Shown here: positions 1-13,300 of the stretch, piece by piece | Position numbering within the stretch: the first letter of the stretch is position 1 | Layout: the number at the start of each line of letters is the position of its first letter | NCBI GenBank assembly: GCA_935421135.1 | Contig: OW285197.1 | Span: 7,872,223-7,936,222, forward strand | Length of the DNA stretch: 64,000 nucleotides | Direction of reading: 5' to 3' | Source of the DNA: Bugulina stolonifera | Taxonomy: Eukaryota; Bryozoa; Gymnolaemata; Cheilostomatida; Bugulidae | Position numbers and translations under genes: made by a program | The notes under the pieces: model-generated | What the model saw: only the letters and a program-made list of their open reading frames with translations | The model's database searches: none | Told to the model about the DNA's origin: nothing

Positions 1-703
1 TCCAAAAAAATGTTGACGCTTGCAACAATGGTCGCGTACATGGTGCATGTCATTTAACATTGATAACTGCTCTGTGTTAGCCTTCAATGCCACTGAGACC
101 TACCCTGAAGCTCACTATATGCTAGATGACAGCTGCCTGTCAGTGGTGCAGGAAACAAAATACCTTGGTGTGATCCTACAATCAAATTTGAAGTTCGACG
201 AAAACATAACGACCAAAGTGCGAAAAGCCAAAAGACAGGTATGATCCAACGTGCTCTTCAAAATGCTCCTCAGAATGCACAATTGCTAGCGTACACTAGC
301 CTCTGTAGGCCACAAGTTGAATATGCTGCAGCTGTGTGGGATACATCCCTAGAATACCTGATTAGTGACATTGAGATGATTACAACATAAAGCAATCCAT
401 TTCATATCAAAACTAAAGGGAAGAGATCGCATAACGCAAGAACGAAACAATCTTCAGCTTGAGACTCTTGCTAAAAGACGAGCCAAAATCGGACACTCTC
501 TCCTGCTACGACTTCTCTCGCGTGAAGAAAATCACAGGTCGCTTATATGCGCTTACGATGAACTGACAAAAGAGAGAGCCAGTAATGTGGTAGTAAGTAG
601 ATCAGCATCTCGTGGTGATCCACCAACCATCTATGCCAAAAAGTCTACATACCATAATAGCTTCCTTCTCAAAACTGTAAGAGAATTAAAAATGAATCCC
701 TGA
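1..703 (+). pseudogene. Non-LTR retrotransposon reverse transcriptase C-terminal fragment, decayed
   Basis: Conceptual translation in shifting frames gives the tail of a LINE-type reverse transcriptase: a W-S-x-T-W-x-M-S-F-N segment, then an ETKYLGV(I)L block near base 160, then a 'RPQVEYAAAVWD' block near 310-345, then an LKGR...LETLAKRRAK thumb-like region at about 410-490. These blocks in this order are typical of Jockey/CR1/L2-like elements (family knowledge). The frame breaks near base 18, near 240 (a stop right after the KAKRQV segment) and near 383, so no intact protein is possible. The reading ends with a stop around base 703. The 5' part lies outside the window. The exact clade cannot be fixed without an alignment. 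Confidence 0.8.
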
Positions 704-1009
704 CCTGTAGTCATTGATAAACATGTTGATGTACACTGATGGAACCAAGTCGCACGATGAGTGACATACACTGAAAATATTAGGCTGGCTAAGGATTCAA
801 ATTAATAGAGGCATGCCACTTGCTACGTGCTCTAGTATGTACTGAAGAAGAAGAGGTAAGAGGAAGAGTAGTACCTCACTCAGTTGACACTCTTAAACCT
901 TATAACACAGGTAGGTATGTAGGTATAGATCGAGATTAGATTTAATTCAAACAGAAATCCTTCTCATTTTAGGCTTCGTTTGTACTACCACTAGACTATT
1001 ATATAAGTC

Positions 1010-1081
1010 ACTATGACTATCTTTGAGTGTCACACTCAGAGATAGTCATAGTCATAGTGTGCTAAAATTATTTTAGCACAC
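1010..1081. repeat. Two adjacent stem-loops
   Basis: Bases 1010-1030 and 1032-1052 form 21-nt arms with one mismatch and almost no loop (ACTATGACTATC... against ...GATAGTCATAGT). Bases 1057-1081 form a second palindrome, GTGTGCTAAAA...TTTTAGCACAC. They could be foldback element remnants or a structured end of the preceding LINE 3' region. Confidence 0.6.
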
Positions 1082-2500
1082 TCATTTTAAAAATAACCAC
1101 AATTCATAGAAAATAATCGATTTTATATAACCCTATATATTATTATCATTATGAGGTAAACATTCATATTAAAGACGAATAATGGCAATAACAATAATAT
1201 AATGGATAAAGAAAACCCTTTTCATTTTGCTCATGCACAAGCAGGAAACAATCTTACATGTACAGGAAAATTTCAGCTGAAATGAAACTGATTCACTGAC
1301 GTCTCTTACCCAATGATGTCTTTGGAATTAGAACAGAGAGAAGATAACTCTATGTATTAGCATTTCGTTCAAATTTATAACACCATGAGAGGCTAACTCC
1401 GGTTAGGTGCCTGTTCAATAAGCAATTTTATAAAGCATTCCATCACTGCATGACAATCACTGAATCAGTAATCATAAAAACAATAATGGCATGTTCTACA
1501 TGTATGTTTATGGGACCCATACACAAGAAATGTACAACACACATGTGTATGCGTGATATTTGTAAAATTTACATGTATTTTTATATGATGATAGTTTATG
1601 TTGATCAGTTTGAAGCATGCATGTATTTATACTCCATATGCATAATGCTTATTGGTATATTCATCCCAATTAACATAAATAAAATAATGGGACATTTTTT
1701 ACTCAACAGTAAGAAAAATAGACATGCATTTAGATGGTCAGCATAAATAATATCATGTTGGTATTTCGGAGATGAATCTCTAATGAAAATAAAATAATAG
1801 AAAACACGAAAAAAAATATATAGCATCAGCATAAAAAAATAATTCACTTATAAGACTATTGGATAATAACACGAAGGGACACCAATGGTTGGCATTCTAT
1901 CATCACTCAATCATTTACTACAGGTAAGCATAATGATACCAGACAGAAATCAGTATTATCTGGATGGTAGTAACTAGATCTCAGCTATTCATTTAATCAC
2001 TCTTCCCTTCTTCAAATCCTTTTTTATCCTCGCTGACAGCGACCTGTTCGTCTGCAACTATAATAATCATTAGCATTTTAGTAGAATTTATGTATGGCCA
2101 GATCGAAACATACATGTATAGGAGGGTTGAGATAAGTCACGCTGAAACCGACAAACTAGAGATACTAACGCATGCATCAATCATAATAATACTGTGTTAA
2201 CACTGTAGTTGTAGCTAGAATGTATGGTCCATAGAATTTGATTTCTAGTTAATGCTAAAACCGTTTTATACCACACACCATCCATGTAGTAAATCTGAAG
2301 AATGCTTATGGGTAACAATTTAGGAATATTATACTATTAGTACAACAGTTCATAATTGTAGCGTGTGACACCTCAGACTCTTTGCATGGTGGGGGGGGGG
2401 GAGGCAGCCAACTTGTTATAATTAGGATTTAATTTTCAACTTTAGCACCAAACTATCTGCATACCTACATGTACCTACCCTTATTAATGTCCAGTCACTC

Positions 2501-2585
2501 ACATGTACATGTACATGTACATGTACATGGTAAGTACATGTAGGTACATATAGGTATATTCTGGTACATGTAAATACAGTGTACA
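2501..2585. repeat. ACATGTAC-type simple repeat
   Basis: The octamer palindrome ACATGTAC is repeated in tandem several times from about 2501 and then decays into GTACATGTAGGTACATATAGGTA-like variants. The same palindrome is scattered over the whole window. Confidence 0.7.
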
Positions 2586-2774
2586 TATCTCAGTACATTG
2601 TACGTGTAGGTTGAAGCTCATTCAGCACATTGTAATTTTTTATCTGCAAAACCCCTAACAAACACTTTTTACTGTATGCCAACAATTAAAGTCATCGCAC
2701 AACCATCTGCACTGCTATCAACAGGTGCCCTTACTAGTACATGTAACTACCTGCACTGCTATTAACAGGTGCCC

Positions 2775-3887
2775 TTAGTACTCACCTGCAGCTGCAGGTT
2801 CATTAACCTTTGGTACATCAAGACCAGCTGCAGCAAGTAGAGGAGATAGTAATCCCTCTTCGTGTAGATTCATCACCTTGCATTCATTGCCAGCATAGTT
2901 CCCTCCCACCCACAGCTGGGGTAACTGAAAAGATAAAACTATGAGGCTTGTACTCACAATGGCATTGGATTGACGGACTGATTGACACATAGCACAAAAA
3001 CTGAAGTAAACTACATGTAAATTCGATAGTCTATGATTCTACAGGAATTGAAATCATAAGGATATATCATATATCAGTAAAAATACAATTGTACAATGGG
3101 CGGGTCTAGTTAATAGAAAGTAGATTGTATTGTGATCATCAATATAAGAATAGATTCATATTTTCTACCCATGCGATTTATGATCGGACAACTCCTACAC
3201 ACTGTATCTTATAGAGATTCATCATTTTGGTCTACTTTGATGTATACGGTGGGCTTGTTGACTACGTGTGTCATTTAACACTGTGTACTGTAGATAGGCC
3301 TAGGTCCTCACAGTTTATACAAATGGAATTCTACATGTACATTATTAATTTTCCAATAAATAATGCATCGCATAAATTTTAATAATTTTGATAATATTGA
3401 CAATATTATAGTCGTTTCATGTATGTTGTATAATACACTGTAGAAATTGTAGATAGAGTTTATCACCTAACCTCACGTATTTCAGACAGACAGGCAACCA
3501 TAAAGTAGTTCTCTATCTGGTTAACATCCTGTCTATGTTCAATATTTACTATTTCAAGATGTTTGGTAGGTAGTAGATATGTCTCTACAAATAGTTATAT
3601 AACATATTATTATAAGCTTTCAAATTTTTGTGTAGACATACATTGTACTATTACACACATGTTTCTAGGATAATTCAATTGACGTCTTCAGAAGTATTTT
3701 CTCATAATACACGGAAAATTCACATGCACATGCATGAGTATCGTTTGATTTATCAAAAATGAAATGTTCTACCTTTTAATAAACGTCCGACTCGTTTGCT
3801 GTCGGGACAATATGATTTTGCAAATAAAACAACTGGCCGTTGCTTTATCTTTGACTCCACAAACAGTGGGGCAGCCGCTCCTGCCAT
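2775..3887 (-). CDS. Glutaredoxin, three exons, CPDS active site
   Basis: Exons on the minus strand are 3887-3773, 3584-3472 and 2924-2775. All junctions are GT-AG and phases match (1, then 0), giving about 125 aa. Exon 1 begins MAGAAAPLFVESKIKQRPVV and holds the redox motif S-Y-C-P-D-S-K-R. Exon 2 covers the helix and strand that follow. Exon 3 carries the LPQLWVGGNYAGN segment, matching the glutaredoxin cis-proline/TVP and GG region, then a C-terminal helix. Glutaredoxins reduce disulfides or glutathione mixed disulfides using glutathione. CPDS keeps only the first cysteine, as in monothiol-acting forms, rather than the common CPYC. The ORF ends 11 bases past a good donor (2785, GTGAGT), so a short extra 3' exon is possible. 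An in-frame upstream ATG at 3935 exists, but 3887 gives the usual family N-terminus. Confidence 0.8.
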
Positions 3888-4198
3888 CTTCCAAAGGGTT
3901 GCAGGTAAATCACCTAAAATACATGCAGACAACAAAATGTTGTGGCAGAACTACAATAATCATCATCCTTATGAACTTGGACCAAAGTTTGAGCACAGAT
4001 ACTGTACTAAATATAAGACGTGACTGAACAGTCTACAGCACCAGTACCAATTTCTGATACAAGTCTTCACTCTCTCAGAGGACTATTTTACATGCAGTAA
4101 AAGATAATACAAATAACACTGCAAGCCTTCATGAAGGATTATATTATTGAATTAATCTTTGAAAGTGTGTCCTGTGCATGCACATGCATACAGTAGAA
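3888..4198. other. Intergenic, upstream of the glutaredoxin gene
   Basis: Presumed 5' flank and promoter of the minus-strand glutaredoxin gene. No clear TATA box or other gene was recognised. Confidence 0.4.
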
Positions 4199-4515
4199 CA
4201 GTGTTCGAAGCAGAACAATTGAGGCGGGTACATGCAATCTTACAGATTAGTATTGTATAGCTATCCACTTAATCTATGATAGCTAAGAAATTAGTGATTT
4301 ACAAAATGAACAAAAAGCAATACTCTGGTGAGAATGGAACTCCAGACCTTATGGATGAGTGTCAAGCACTCTACCACTAGCTATCAGGTCCACAACAACT
4401 TTATGGGGAAAAATAGCTATTAAAATGAGGGTACACGCCTGCTAGCCATATAACCACTAAAATTGAGGTGGATACACACCGTATACACTCGTATAACCAC
4501 ACTTCGAACACTGCC
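4199..4515 (-). mobile_element. Inverted-repeat element with internal tRNA-like sequence, copy 1
   Basis: The ends are exact 12-bp inverted repeats, CAGTGTTCGAAG (4199-4210) and CTTCGAACACTG (4502-4513). GTAGAA occurs on both sides (4193-4198 and from 4516), consistent with a target-site duplication. On the minus strand at about 4390-4320 there is a tRNA-like stretch with an A-box-like TAGCTAGTGGTAGAGTG and a B-box-like GGAGTTCCATTC. A second, diverged copy lies at 27220-27554. The element combines MITE-like termini with a SINE-like pol III promoter. No protein is encoded. Confidence 0.75.
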
Positions 4516-7306
4516 GTAGAAGATTGAACAGCAACCGGCAAGAAAGGAGTTACCTGTGAATTACTTTAATATATAAGCCACTACATGTACGTATCATCAT
4601 AGAACCAACCTTGACCCTACAGTACTAACGGCATTACTATTTATTACTTAACAGTAATTGAAAAGATTAGGAAGCCTACCACAAAACCATGGATGGGAAC
4701 AAAGTGAGATATTAGCCATTGAATAAAAATGTTATTAAACAGTAATTATTGTATTTTATCTTTTCTAAACGCCTTTCAGTCCATCAGTGGGATCCAAACA
4801 ATAGTTGATCAAATTTTGAAATGCCTGGAGCAATTTTAAAAAATACATTTAGCATAGCTATGTATGCAAACATGCAAATGTGATGTAAGGACCGGGTACT
4901 GGGTATCTATCCTATAAATATGATGGATGATTTTTCATGTAGTTTATTAATAGATGCTACTTTGGGATTCATCATACACCTTTTTAACAAGTGAATTAGC
5001 AAATAATCAAGATAAATAAAACCGTTATTTAATTCACACACAAATTTACCAATTAACCAGCAATGAAAATATAAACAGATTTATATCCAACATTGCATAA
5101 TAAAAAAAATAAATGTAATGTGACTGTGGCTTATGGCGTATTAGTGTTAGTAATGAATACAAAATTACTTATTTTGTATTTAACAGCTGTACATGTATGC
5201 ATGTTTATAATGTATTTTAGTAGTTATCATCATATGAAAACCGTTAAACACTGGCATTTTTTGTTATACTCATGTATACACACAAAACTAATGCGATGGC
5301 ATAAAAATAATAAATTCCTGATGGGCATGAGGAGTTTCGGTCAAAGTGAAACTCTTTTAGTCGGATACAGCCAGTTGCTGAGCGACTTTGTGCTTCTGTA
5401 CCAACAACATAACATTCGAACATTACTCAAGAGAAAAGCTATAAAATGTTTTGTTTCATAAACAAATAGAATGTGAAAATAATAAAAATAAAAATTTAAA
5501 ATATTAAAATACAATGAAAACAACAGTTACTGCTTCAAGAATACTTCCTTGTACCGTGTACAAAGAAAGCGACACAGCAACTCACCAGGCTGACTTCCGA
5601 TAAGGACAGAAAGTCAAAGTAGACTGAGATCCTGAGGACATAAACACTGTATAACATAATTATAGTATCGTTAGTCGCAAGCAATATTGTGAACGCCGAA
5701 AGGAAGGCTAAAACTAAACTGGAGTTATTTGCAAAGATGCAGATTTCCCAAATTGTGAGTTGAGTTATACTCCTTCGTTATACGTAGCTTGTAAAGGGCA
5801 CCATTACAAATAACGCTTAACAGTCTTGATCTTACACTCTGGAAGGCATTCCATTGTTCTGCTGAGCCAGCTACACACACTCCTCTATGGCCCTCTTGCT
5901 ATATAAATATGGGATGTAGGGGTTTGCTCATTCGATTCTTTCTCTGTTTATTTTTATAATAATGATGTGGTGGATTTTAGAAGTGTTTTAGCAAGCTGGT
6001 GTTGTAAGGCTAGGGAAGCTGTTGCTTTTTTACGTATATAATATGAGTTAGCTACATGTAGCTCTAGCTGCATGTAGCTATTTTAGATACATATATATAT
6101 TTATAAGGGATTTTTAAATACAGAAGAAGTGGAGAAGTAGAGTAAGTAGAGAGGAAGTGGAAGAGAAGTTGAAGTGTTAATAAAGTTAGATATACAAGTG
6201 TCTAGACAACCCAGAAAAGGTTTATGGAATGACAGTTGAATGGAATTCCATAACAATAAAATAGAATATTTAATATTCATTTATGTTGATGTTTAAAGAT
6301 AATTCTTTGTCTTTCTTTCTGCAAGGAACTTTTGAATTTAACACTGACCAGCCGTGGATTCGATTCCATATCCATGAAAGTAACCTCGGGTTCAAACCCT
6401 AGTCAGGGAAGGGTTATTTTAATTTTAATTTTCCTGGTTGTGGAATCGACTCCCAGGATGAGGGTGCTCAGTCAAGTCAGTGATAACTTCTTTGTAGGAA
6501 GTCGAAAAAATAGTAATTGATTGCCAATCCCCTTAACATTACTTAATATCTTTATTTGTTTTGTCCTTAGTGAGACATTGCATTAACAAGTTTGTTCAAG
6601 AGTTAGCAGACCTAAATACAAATAATGTATAATCTAATGTGAAATGTCAATGTGGTTCAGACACCCTACCCTCCATTTCTCTGGATTGGGAGAGTGAGCC
6701 GATATGCAAACCTAATCCAAGGAAAGAATGCTGAAGCGCTAAGACCAAGATTAATGCTTAAAAATGGAAGAATACTTCACATTACTACACTTACAGCTAG
6801 GGACTCCAGGAGTCATTAAGTCTACATGATTTTGTCAATAAGATATATGGTGATAAGAGTTGTAATAAATAACAATTATCCAATTTATTTTTGTTATTTG
6901 TAATCATTATAGTTAAAAGCTGTTCAAGAAGTAAATAGCACGATGCAAGTTTTTTTTGTTCATCCAGGGTAGCAGCTGTCAGTGTGTTCTAATACATTTT
7001 TTACACATCGACGGTGTGCTCTTTAGGCCTACATCTTTACACAGAATCACCAGCACATACATGTATGATCAATCTATAAGTTGAAAATCAACCGATCTAT
7101 AAATGTTGCTTAGATAAATGTTGAACATTGGAATGTACTCTAGAAAACTGGGCTCCATTGTTAGTATAAATACATAGGCCTATATACCCGTATATATGTG
7201 CTTATATTTTATCACATAGGCGCCTAATTATGATATTGTGTTGCAGTTGTTCAGTTTAGTTAAAATGGTGCTCTGCTTCATATGACCTGACTAGCTCACT
7301 GCAACC
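4516..7306. other. Intergenic, upstream of the Roquin gene
   Basis: No exon supported by similarity. A 122-codon ORF at 5093-5461 shows no recognisable domain and looks like chance in AT-rich DNA. The last few hundred bases presumably contain the Roquin promoter and 5' UTR; no TATA box was evident. Confidence 0.5.
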
Positions 7307-10300
7307 ATGCCTCCGATATTGTGGACAGATTTCCTTCTGTGTCCTTCCTGTAAGAGAGAATTTAATGGGACGACACTTTTACCAGTAACCATAGACTGTG
7401 GTCACACGGTGAGTGGATTTTCAATATGTGCTGTTTAAATCTCAGGCTATGTCACATGATTCCTGCAGCATGCCCAATGTCTTTGGATGATTTTACATAG
7501 TGGCGTGAGTAAATAGTAACAGCCGATGTTGGGGAGTATGTCATAAAACGAACTTCTTCACCACTCCTTAGCTTTATGCTAACATTTCACCTGAGTGTTT
7601 ACAGATTATCTGTAATACATGAATTTATGTTGCAAGTACCTGTCTTATCTGTTCACATTTCTGCGTTATGCTATACTATAGGCCCACCTGATTTTATTCC
7701 GTATACTATACTATACATGGGATCAGGAACTGGTTTCAGGGTCAAGGTGAAGGTCATTTCTGCTCATTATGTTCCAAATACTCCACAGGTATGTCAAGTG
7801 TGTCTAAAGAACCTGTTCCGTCGGAGTGCACCGTGTCCTTACGATTCAAAGGATGAACTTACGGCGGCAATGTTGGAATATCCAGTTAATACAGCACTGT
7901 TGGCGGTAACTGGATGTCACAACCCATATTCCATGTAAATATATGATTCACACTCTAATACATCCTCAGTCTTCTTCTGGTAATATTGTGAAGTTATCCT
8001 ACCTGTTGATTATTTTTGCAAATATCTTAGATTATGTTAATTTAATTTTGATGTGTATATATGTATTTTAAATGGTATTAGGCTTCTACTATATTATATA
8101 ATACAATACATTTGTGACACCTCATGTCTATAAAGTGGATATATTATGATGTACAACTTAGGTCTGCACAGATGAATGATAGTATAGAGAAAGCATTCAC
8201 TTCTGAGGAAGACAGAGCCTCCCTCTCAGAATGTATCCGACTGCTACAGCTGTTGGGGCAGCACCTGCACCCCCCTAAGCCAGCTAGTAATATTTCTGCA
8301 GGAACTTCAGCTAACCATAATAAAGGTACATGCATTACGGTGACACTACTACTGAAAAGGTTTATGATTTGTTCTGTAATTACTGTCAGATTCACTTTCT
8401 CTCTCATCTACTCATTTGTATTCATGTGTAGATGAGTACAAAAGTACAAAAGATATTATAAGATTTTTATAATATCTTTTGTACTAGTATATGTTACAAT
8501 ATACATTGTATTAGCAATATGTACATGTATGATATTGTACTGGTAATATTTATAATATATATCAATTATTTCATGATTATAACAGAGATGAGTAGCTGTG
8601 CATACCTAAACAGTGAAGGAGATGTGGTTCTTAGCCGTCCAATGCAGAAGAAACTGGTCTCATTGATCTCTTGCCAGCTGGTGACTCAGTGTGGAAGAGG
8701 TCAGTGTATACATTACATAGTACTGGGACCCAGACTACCTAGGTAGCTGTTTATATGTTGCTTTGTTTAATTGTTATGCCGTGTTCTTGTTTGACCTTTT
8801 AAATTCATGGGTACTATCAACAATGAGTAGTAGAGATGGTAACACGTCTTACCATCTCCAATGGTAAGTGGTAAGTGGTGCTTTGAGAACTCCGCACTAT
8901 TCGAAGTTAAGACAACTCCAAATTTCTAACAGATTTGAAAGGGAATGAATATATTTGCTTGTTGGTCTTGAATTCATGTACTGAATTTTTCTTCTCTTGA
9001 GAATTGCCAGACTTCTGTCTGATGTACTTCATATATCTTGTAGATAAGTTAGTTAGAAGCCTGAGATCCCTTGGAGAAAGATGCATCACTGAGATGATAC
9101 TACAACACCAGCACCCTCACCAACTCAGTGCTAACCTGTGGGGGGCTGTCAGGTCTAGAGGATGCCAGTTTCTTGGACCTGGTAAGCCATACTTGTCATG
9201 TTTAATAAGTGCTCTCTTTCCCTTTGTGTTGTTAGCCTGTGTGTCTTATCACTACACTTGGCACCAGGATAATGTTGTTGTCTATTATTTGACACCATCT
9301 TTCTAAACTAATATACAGAATCTCAGAATAAACTGTCTGCTTGCCTTTATAGGCTTGTTGTATGTACATTGTAACACAAACCATCATTGGGAAATGCCAT
9401 TTTTAGTAAATGGTGTTTTAGATAAGCGCTCGACTGTTTAGTGTTTAGAATTTTATGTCGACTTACATTTGGGTTAGTAGTACATTACTGCATGTCATTT
9501 CCTGTAAGGATGGCAGGATGGCAGTTAGTGACTCAAACTGTGTGTCCATTTCATTCATCAGTCATTACTATATACTAGTAATATAATATCTGTCCCATAA
9601 TGCCCTATTTCTGGTATTCTCTCTCTAGCAATGCAAGAGGAGGTGATCAGACTGATACTGACTGCCCTAGCTGATGGCTCCAAACTCTCACGTAAAGTAG
9701 TGGTACTGTATGTGGTACAGAGGCTACATGGCAAGTACCCCCAGGTGTGTGTCAATCTGTGCTACGACTGGTAGATGTGCTCAGCTTAGTAATACTGGTG
9801 ATTTCGCAAAGGTTTTCACGTTATCGCATGGAGCTGATAAAACGACGTTTTGATGTTTTGTTTATATTACAGGCAAGTAAGACGGCTATAGGACATGTAG
9901 TACAGCTACTGTACAGAGCTAGTTGTTTCCAGGTATGTGACTGTCATATGTGATTCAGCTGACGGTTTGTTAATGTGTTGTTAGTTGATCTTCTTTTGCT
10001 GTTCTGTATAGAATCATCTTGTTTAACCGGCCTCCAAAACCGAAGCTTTTGTGAGTGACAGCAGTGGGCAATACTTAGACAGATACAGTGTAGTACGTAA
10101 GGTTTAGCCACTGCACCATCTATCTACACTAGTAGGTACTAGTAGATATACTTGACCCTTCTACTGTATGTCTGTTATTTGATCAGGTGACTAAGAGAAC
10201 CAATGAGTCATCTCTAATGCAGCTGAAGGAAGAGTACTGTAAGTATGAGCCTCTGCGTCACGAACACGACAAACAAATAGTACAGATCGCTCATGAGGCC

Positions 10301-13300
10301 GGGCTGAGGATAGCGCCTGATCAGTGGAGCTCGTTACTGTATGGGGACACACTTCCTGTGAGTATTACAAATCCTCTATGTACACTGCCTGGATGTGTAA
10401 TGTATCCCCTATTATGCTTCATATATGTGTAATACATCCCCTATACACACATGCTGGAAGTAAATTGTATCACATGTATGCACTTCCTGTATGTGTATTA
10501 TCCCCCAATGTTACAGTTCCACAAGTCCAGGATGCAGTCTATCATAGACAAGCTACAGACTCCCCAGTCATTCAACAAGAGTATAGCTGAGCTTATCATA
10601 GCACTAAGTAGGACTAATGACCCTGCTAAACTGTGCAGACTAGAGTATTATCTGCAGCAAATAGCTAATCTAACTGGTGAGTGTTGTCTACAGCAAATAG
10701 CTAATCTTACAGGGGAGTATTATCTACAGCATACAGCTAATATAACTGGTAAGTTTTATCTGCAGCAAATTGCTAGTCTTTCAGGTGAGTGTTATCTACA
10801 GCAGACAGCTAATCTAACTGGTAAGTATGATCTGCATCAAATTGCTAATCTTTCAGGGGAGTGTTATTTACAGCTGAATATGCAAATAGTGTTTTCGCGA
10901 TCTCTTGAACCTATCTGGGTCACATATAATCATCCCAAGATGGCTGCTCAGACTAGTCTGAAAGGGCTAACAACCTGAATTTTTGTTTGGTTAGGGGAAG
11001 CCATCCCTAGCTCGCTGGCGTACTCAGGTTGTTCGCACTAAAACCAGGGCTCTAAATTTGGCTCGCAACCCTGTGACGGTAGTGTACCAGAGAATTCACG
11101 AACAAATTGGCTTGTGTCTGAAATTTAGTCTCGTAGCCACATAAATGTGCATGTAGGTTGTCTTTGTTATATTGACTCTGCAGCAAATTATGAGTTTCAA
11201 ATAAAATTGAATGTTTACTACATAAATGTACTGCTATGTCCCTGTACTACTGCAGTATCACTGCACTACTGTGTTACTGTGCTACTGTATTACTGTACTA
11301 CATATATTACTGTATTACTGTAATACTGTACTACATATATTACTGTATTACTATACTACTATATTACTTGATGTGTTTGGACAGAGACTGAAGGTATCTC
11401 CATCACAGCAGCGAAAAAGTGTCTGGAATGTATGAAGATAGTTATGGATGCTCTGGTAGAGTTTATTAAGGGGCAATGTCAGGATGAACTGAACTTTGAG
11501 CAGATAGTTCACCCGAAGTATAAGGTAAGACATGTCCATGTGCCCCAGTACAATACTTACACGTAATTACATTGTGCTCATACTTACCCTGTACACATTA
11601 TACATGTACATATATAAATATAATACTTATATTATATATTATGTGCACATGTATACATTGAGTAGGAATAAGTAGTGAATACTTCCGGTAGATAGTAACA
11701 TCTAGTAGATGGAATCTATCCGGTAGTATCACATGTGAATTGTGTTTAAAACTGTATTCAAGTGTTTTTATAAATACTGTATGTTTGTGAGTACAGACGA
11801 TGATGTGTAGAGACTTGAAGGTCAAGGGCGTATGTCCGAGAGGAGCTAGCTGTATGTTTGCACACCATGCTAACGAGCTGGAGAGATCAAAGGAGGGCAG
11901 TGGTGTTGATGGAGAGGATGAGCAAGGTATATGTCACAGATAATGTATAGCAGATGTATATACATGTAGTATGGTCTTGTTTAGGTTTTTAGATGCTACC
12001 TTCATTTCCTTTTACCACCACCAGTAATATTGCACGCATATGCCTTCTTGTAATATTGTATATTATGGGTATCCATGGCAACATATGATTTACTGTGTTA
12101 CGCAGTTCAATTTTACATTTTTAATGTTTCTTTGGTGCCATGATTTTCTGATAGAGGTTGGAGAGTCGGCAGTTACCTCCCCTGTAAAGGTACGCTACAA
12201 CCCAACCAAGTCTAAGAGCTACGTTAAACCACAGGCTATAGTCACTCCAAGAAATAGGCATTTTACTGAACAGCCTGCTGCTACTCCTGTACCTGCGCCG
12301 ATACCTGTTCAATTACCGACACAATTACCTACACAGTTACCTGCGCAGCTACCTGCAGGTCAGTTCCTTAGACTAATTTAGTTGTTTAAATTCCAAGGTA
12401 TGAGAGGTTGTCCATCTGCTAGAAATTACACAATATTTGTTATAAAATACCTATCACTACAGAGTTGTGTTCTCTTTCTCTATTTTATTGGTAAGACAAC
12501 TTTAAACAGCTCCTAATAGCATATTATTACTAGCACTACTTGTAGGCTGGGGTCACAAAATTAATATATGCAAAGCTTTCTCACAGGCATGAGCACATAA
12601 TAACTAGTAACTAGTAATTGCTAGACTGAAGTTCTGAGACAGTCGCGGGTGTTGTCAGTTGAACATGTGTCCGAGTTGTTCTTCTTCAAATAGTTTTAAT
12701 GTAGTGAAATTTTAAAATTAAGTTTTCTTCTAATTCATATGAGGGTAAGGATCAGTTATGTAACTCATGATACTCATCTGTAATAGATGCACACGTGTCG
12801 ACATATATTACAGGTGCTGTCTACTACATAGCACCTGCTATGGACATACCACATGCTGTCCTAACACCACAGCAGCCCAGTTATTACCAAGCACCTGTTG
12901 CTGGAGGCATTGTGGCGGCAGGTGCTCCACCATCGGGACATGGGATACAGCCTGCAGTACACATGTTATCTAGTCCACCACAACAAGGTAAACACTGATA
13001 ATCATGTTAAGCCTCGGCCCTACATGCTGCGTAACATGTAGCACGTAACATGTAGCACGTAACATGTACCATGTAACATGTAGCTCGTAACATGTAACAT
13101 GTAACACGCAACATGTAGCATGTAACATGTAACACGTAACAGTTACTTGGCATTGTGCCAGCAGCAGTCTGAATGACTGGTTGAAAAAGTGGCTTTTCAA
13201 ACTTAACTGTAATATTAGGTAGGACAGGTTAATTAAAGGTACAAGGTTAACATGGTCAAACAAGAGAGGAAAAAGCTGCTAAGTACATTGTATGATGTTC

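Larger units (their letters stand above)
704..2774. other. Intergenic, AT-rich, no gene seen
   Basis: No coding exon with family similarity or convincing splice structure was found. The stretch holds two stem-loops (1010-1052 and 1057-1081), a G homopolymer near 2391-2401, and a run of alternating ACATGTAC units at about 2501-2530. Confidence 0.6.

Noticed and set aside
5093..5461. 122-codon plus-strand ORF
   Set aside because: Hydrophobic, AT-driven composition, no family similarity and no splice context.
6332..6520. Possible SINE with a B-box-like GGGTTCAAACCC near 6390
   Set aside because: No convincing A box at the right distance, no flanking duplication and no second copy seen.
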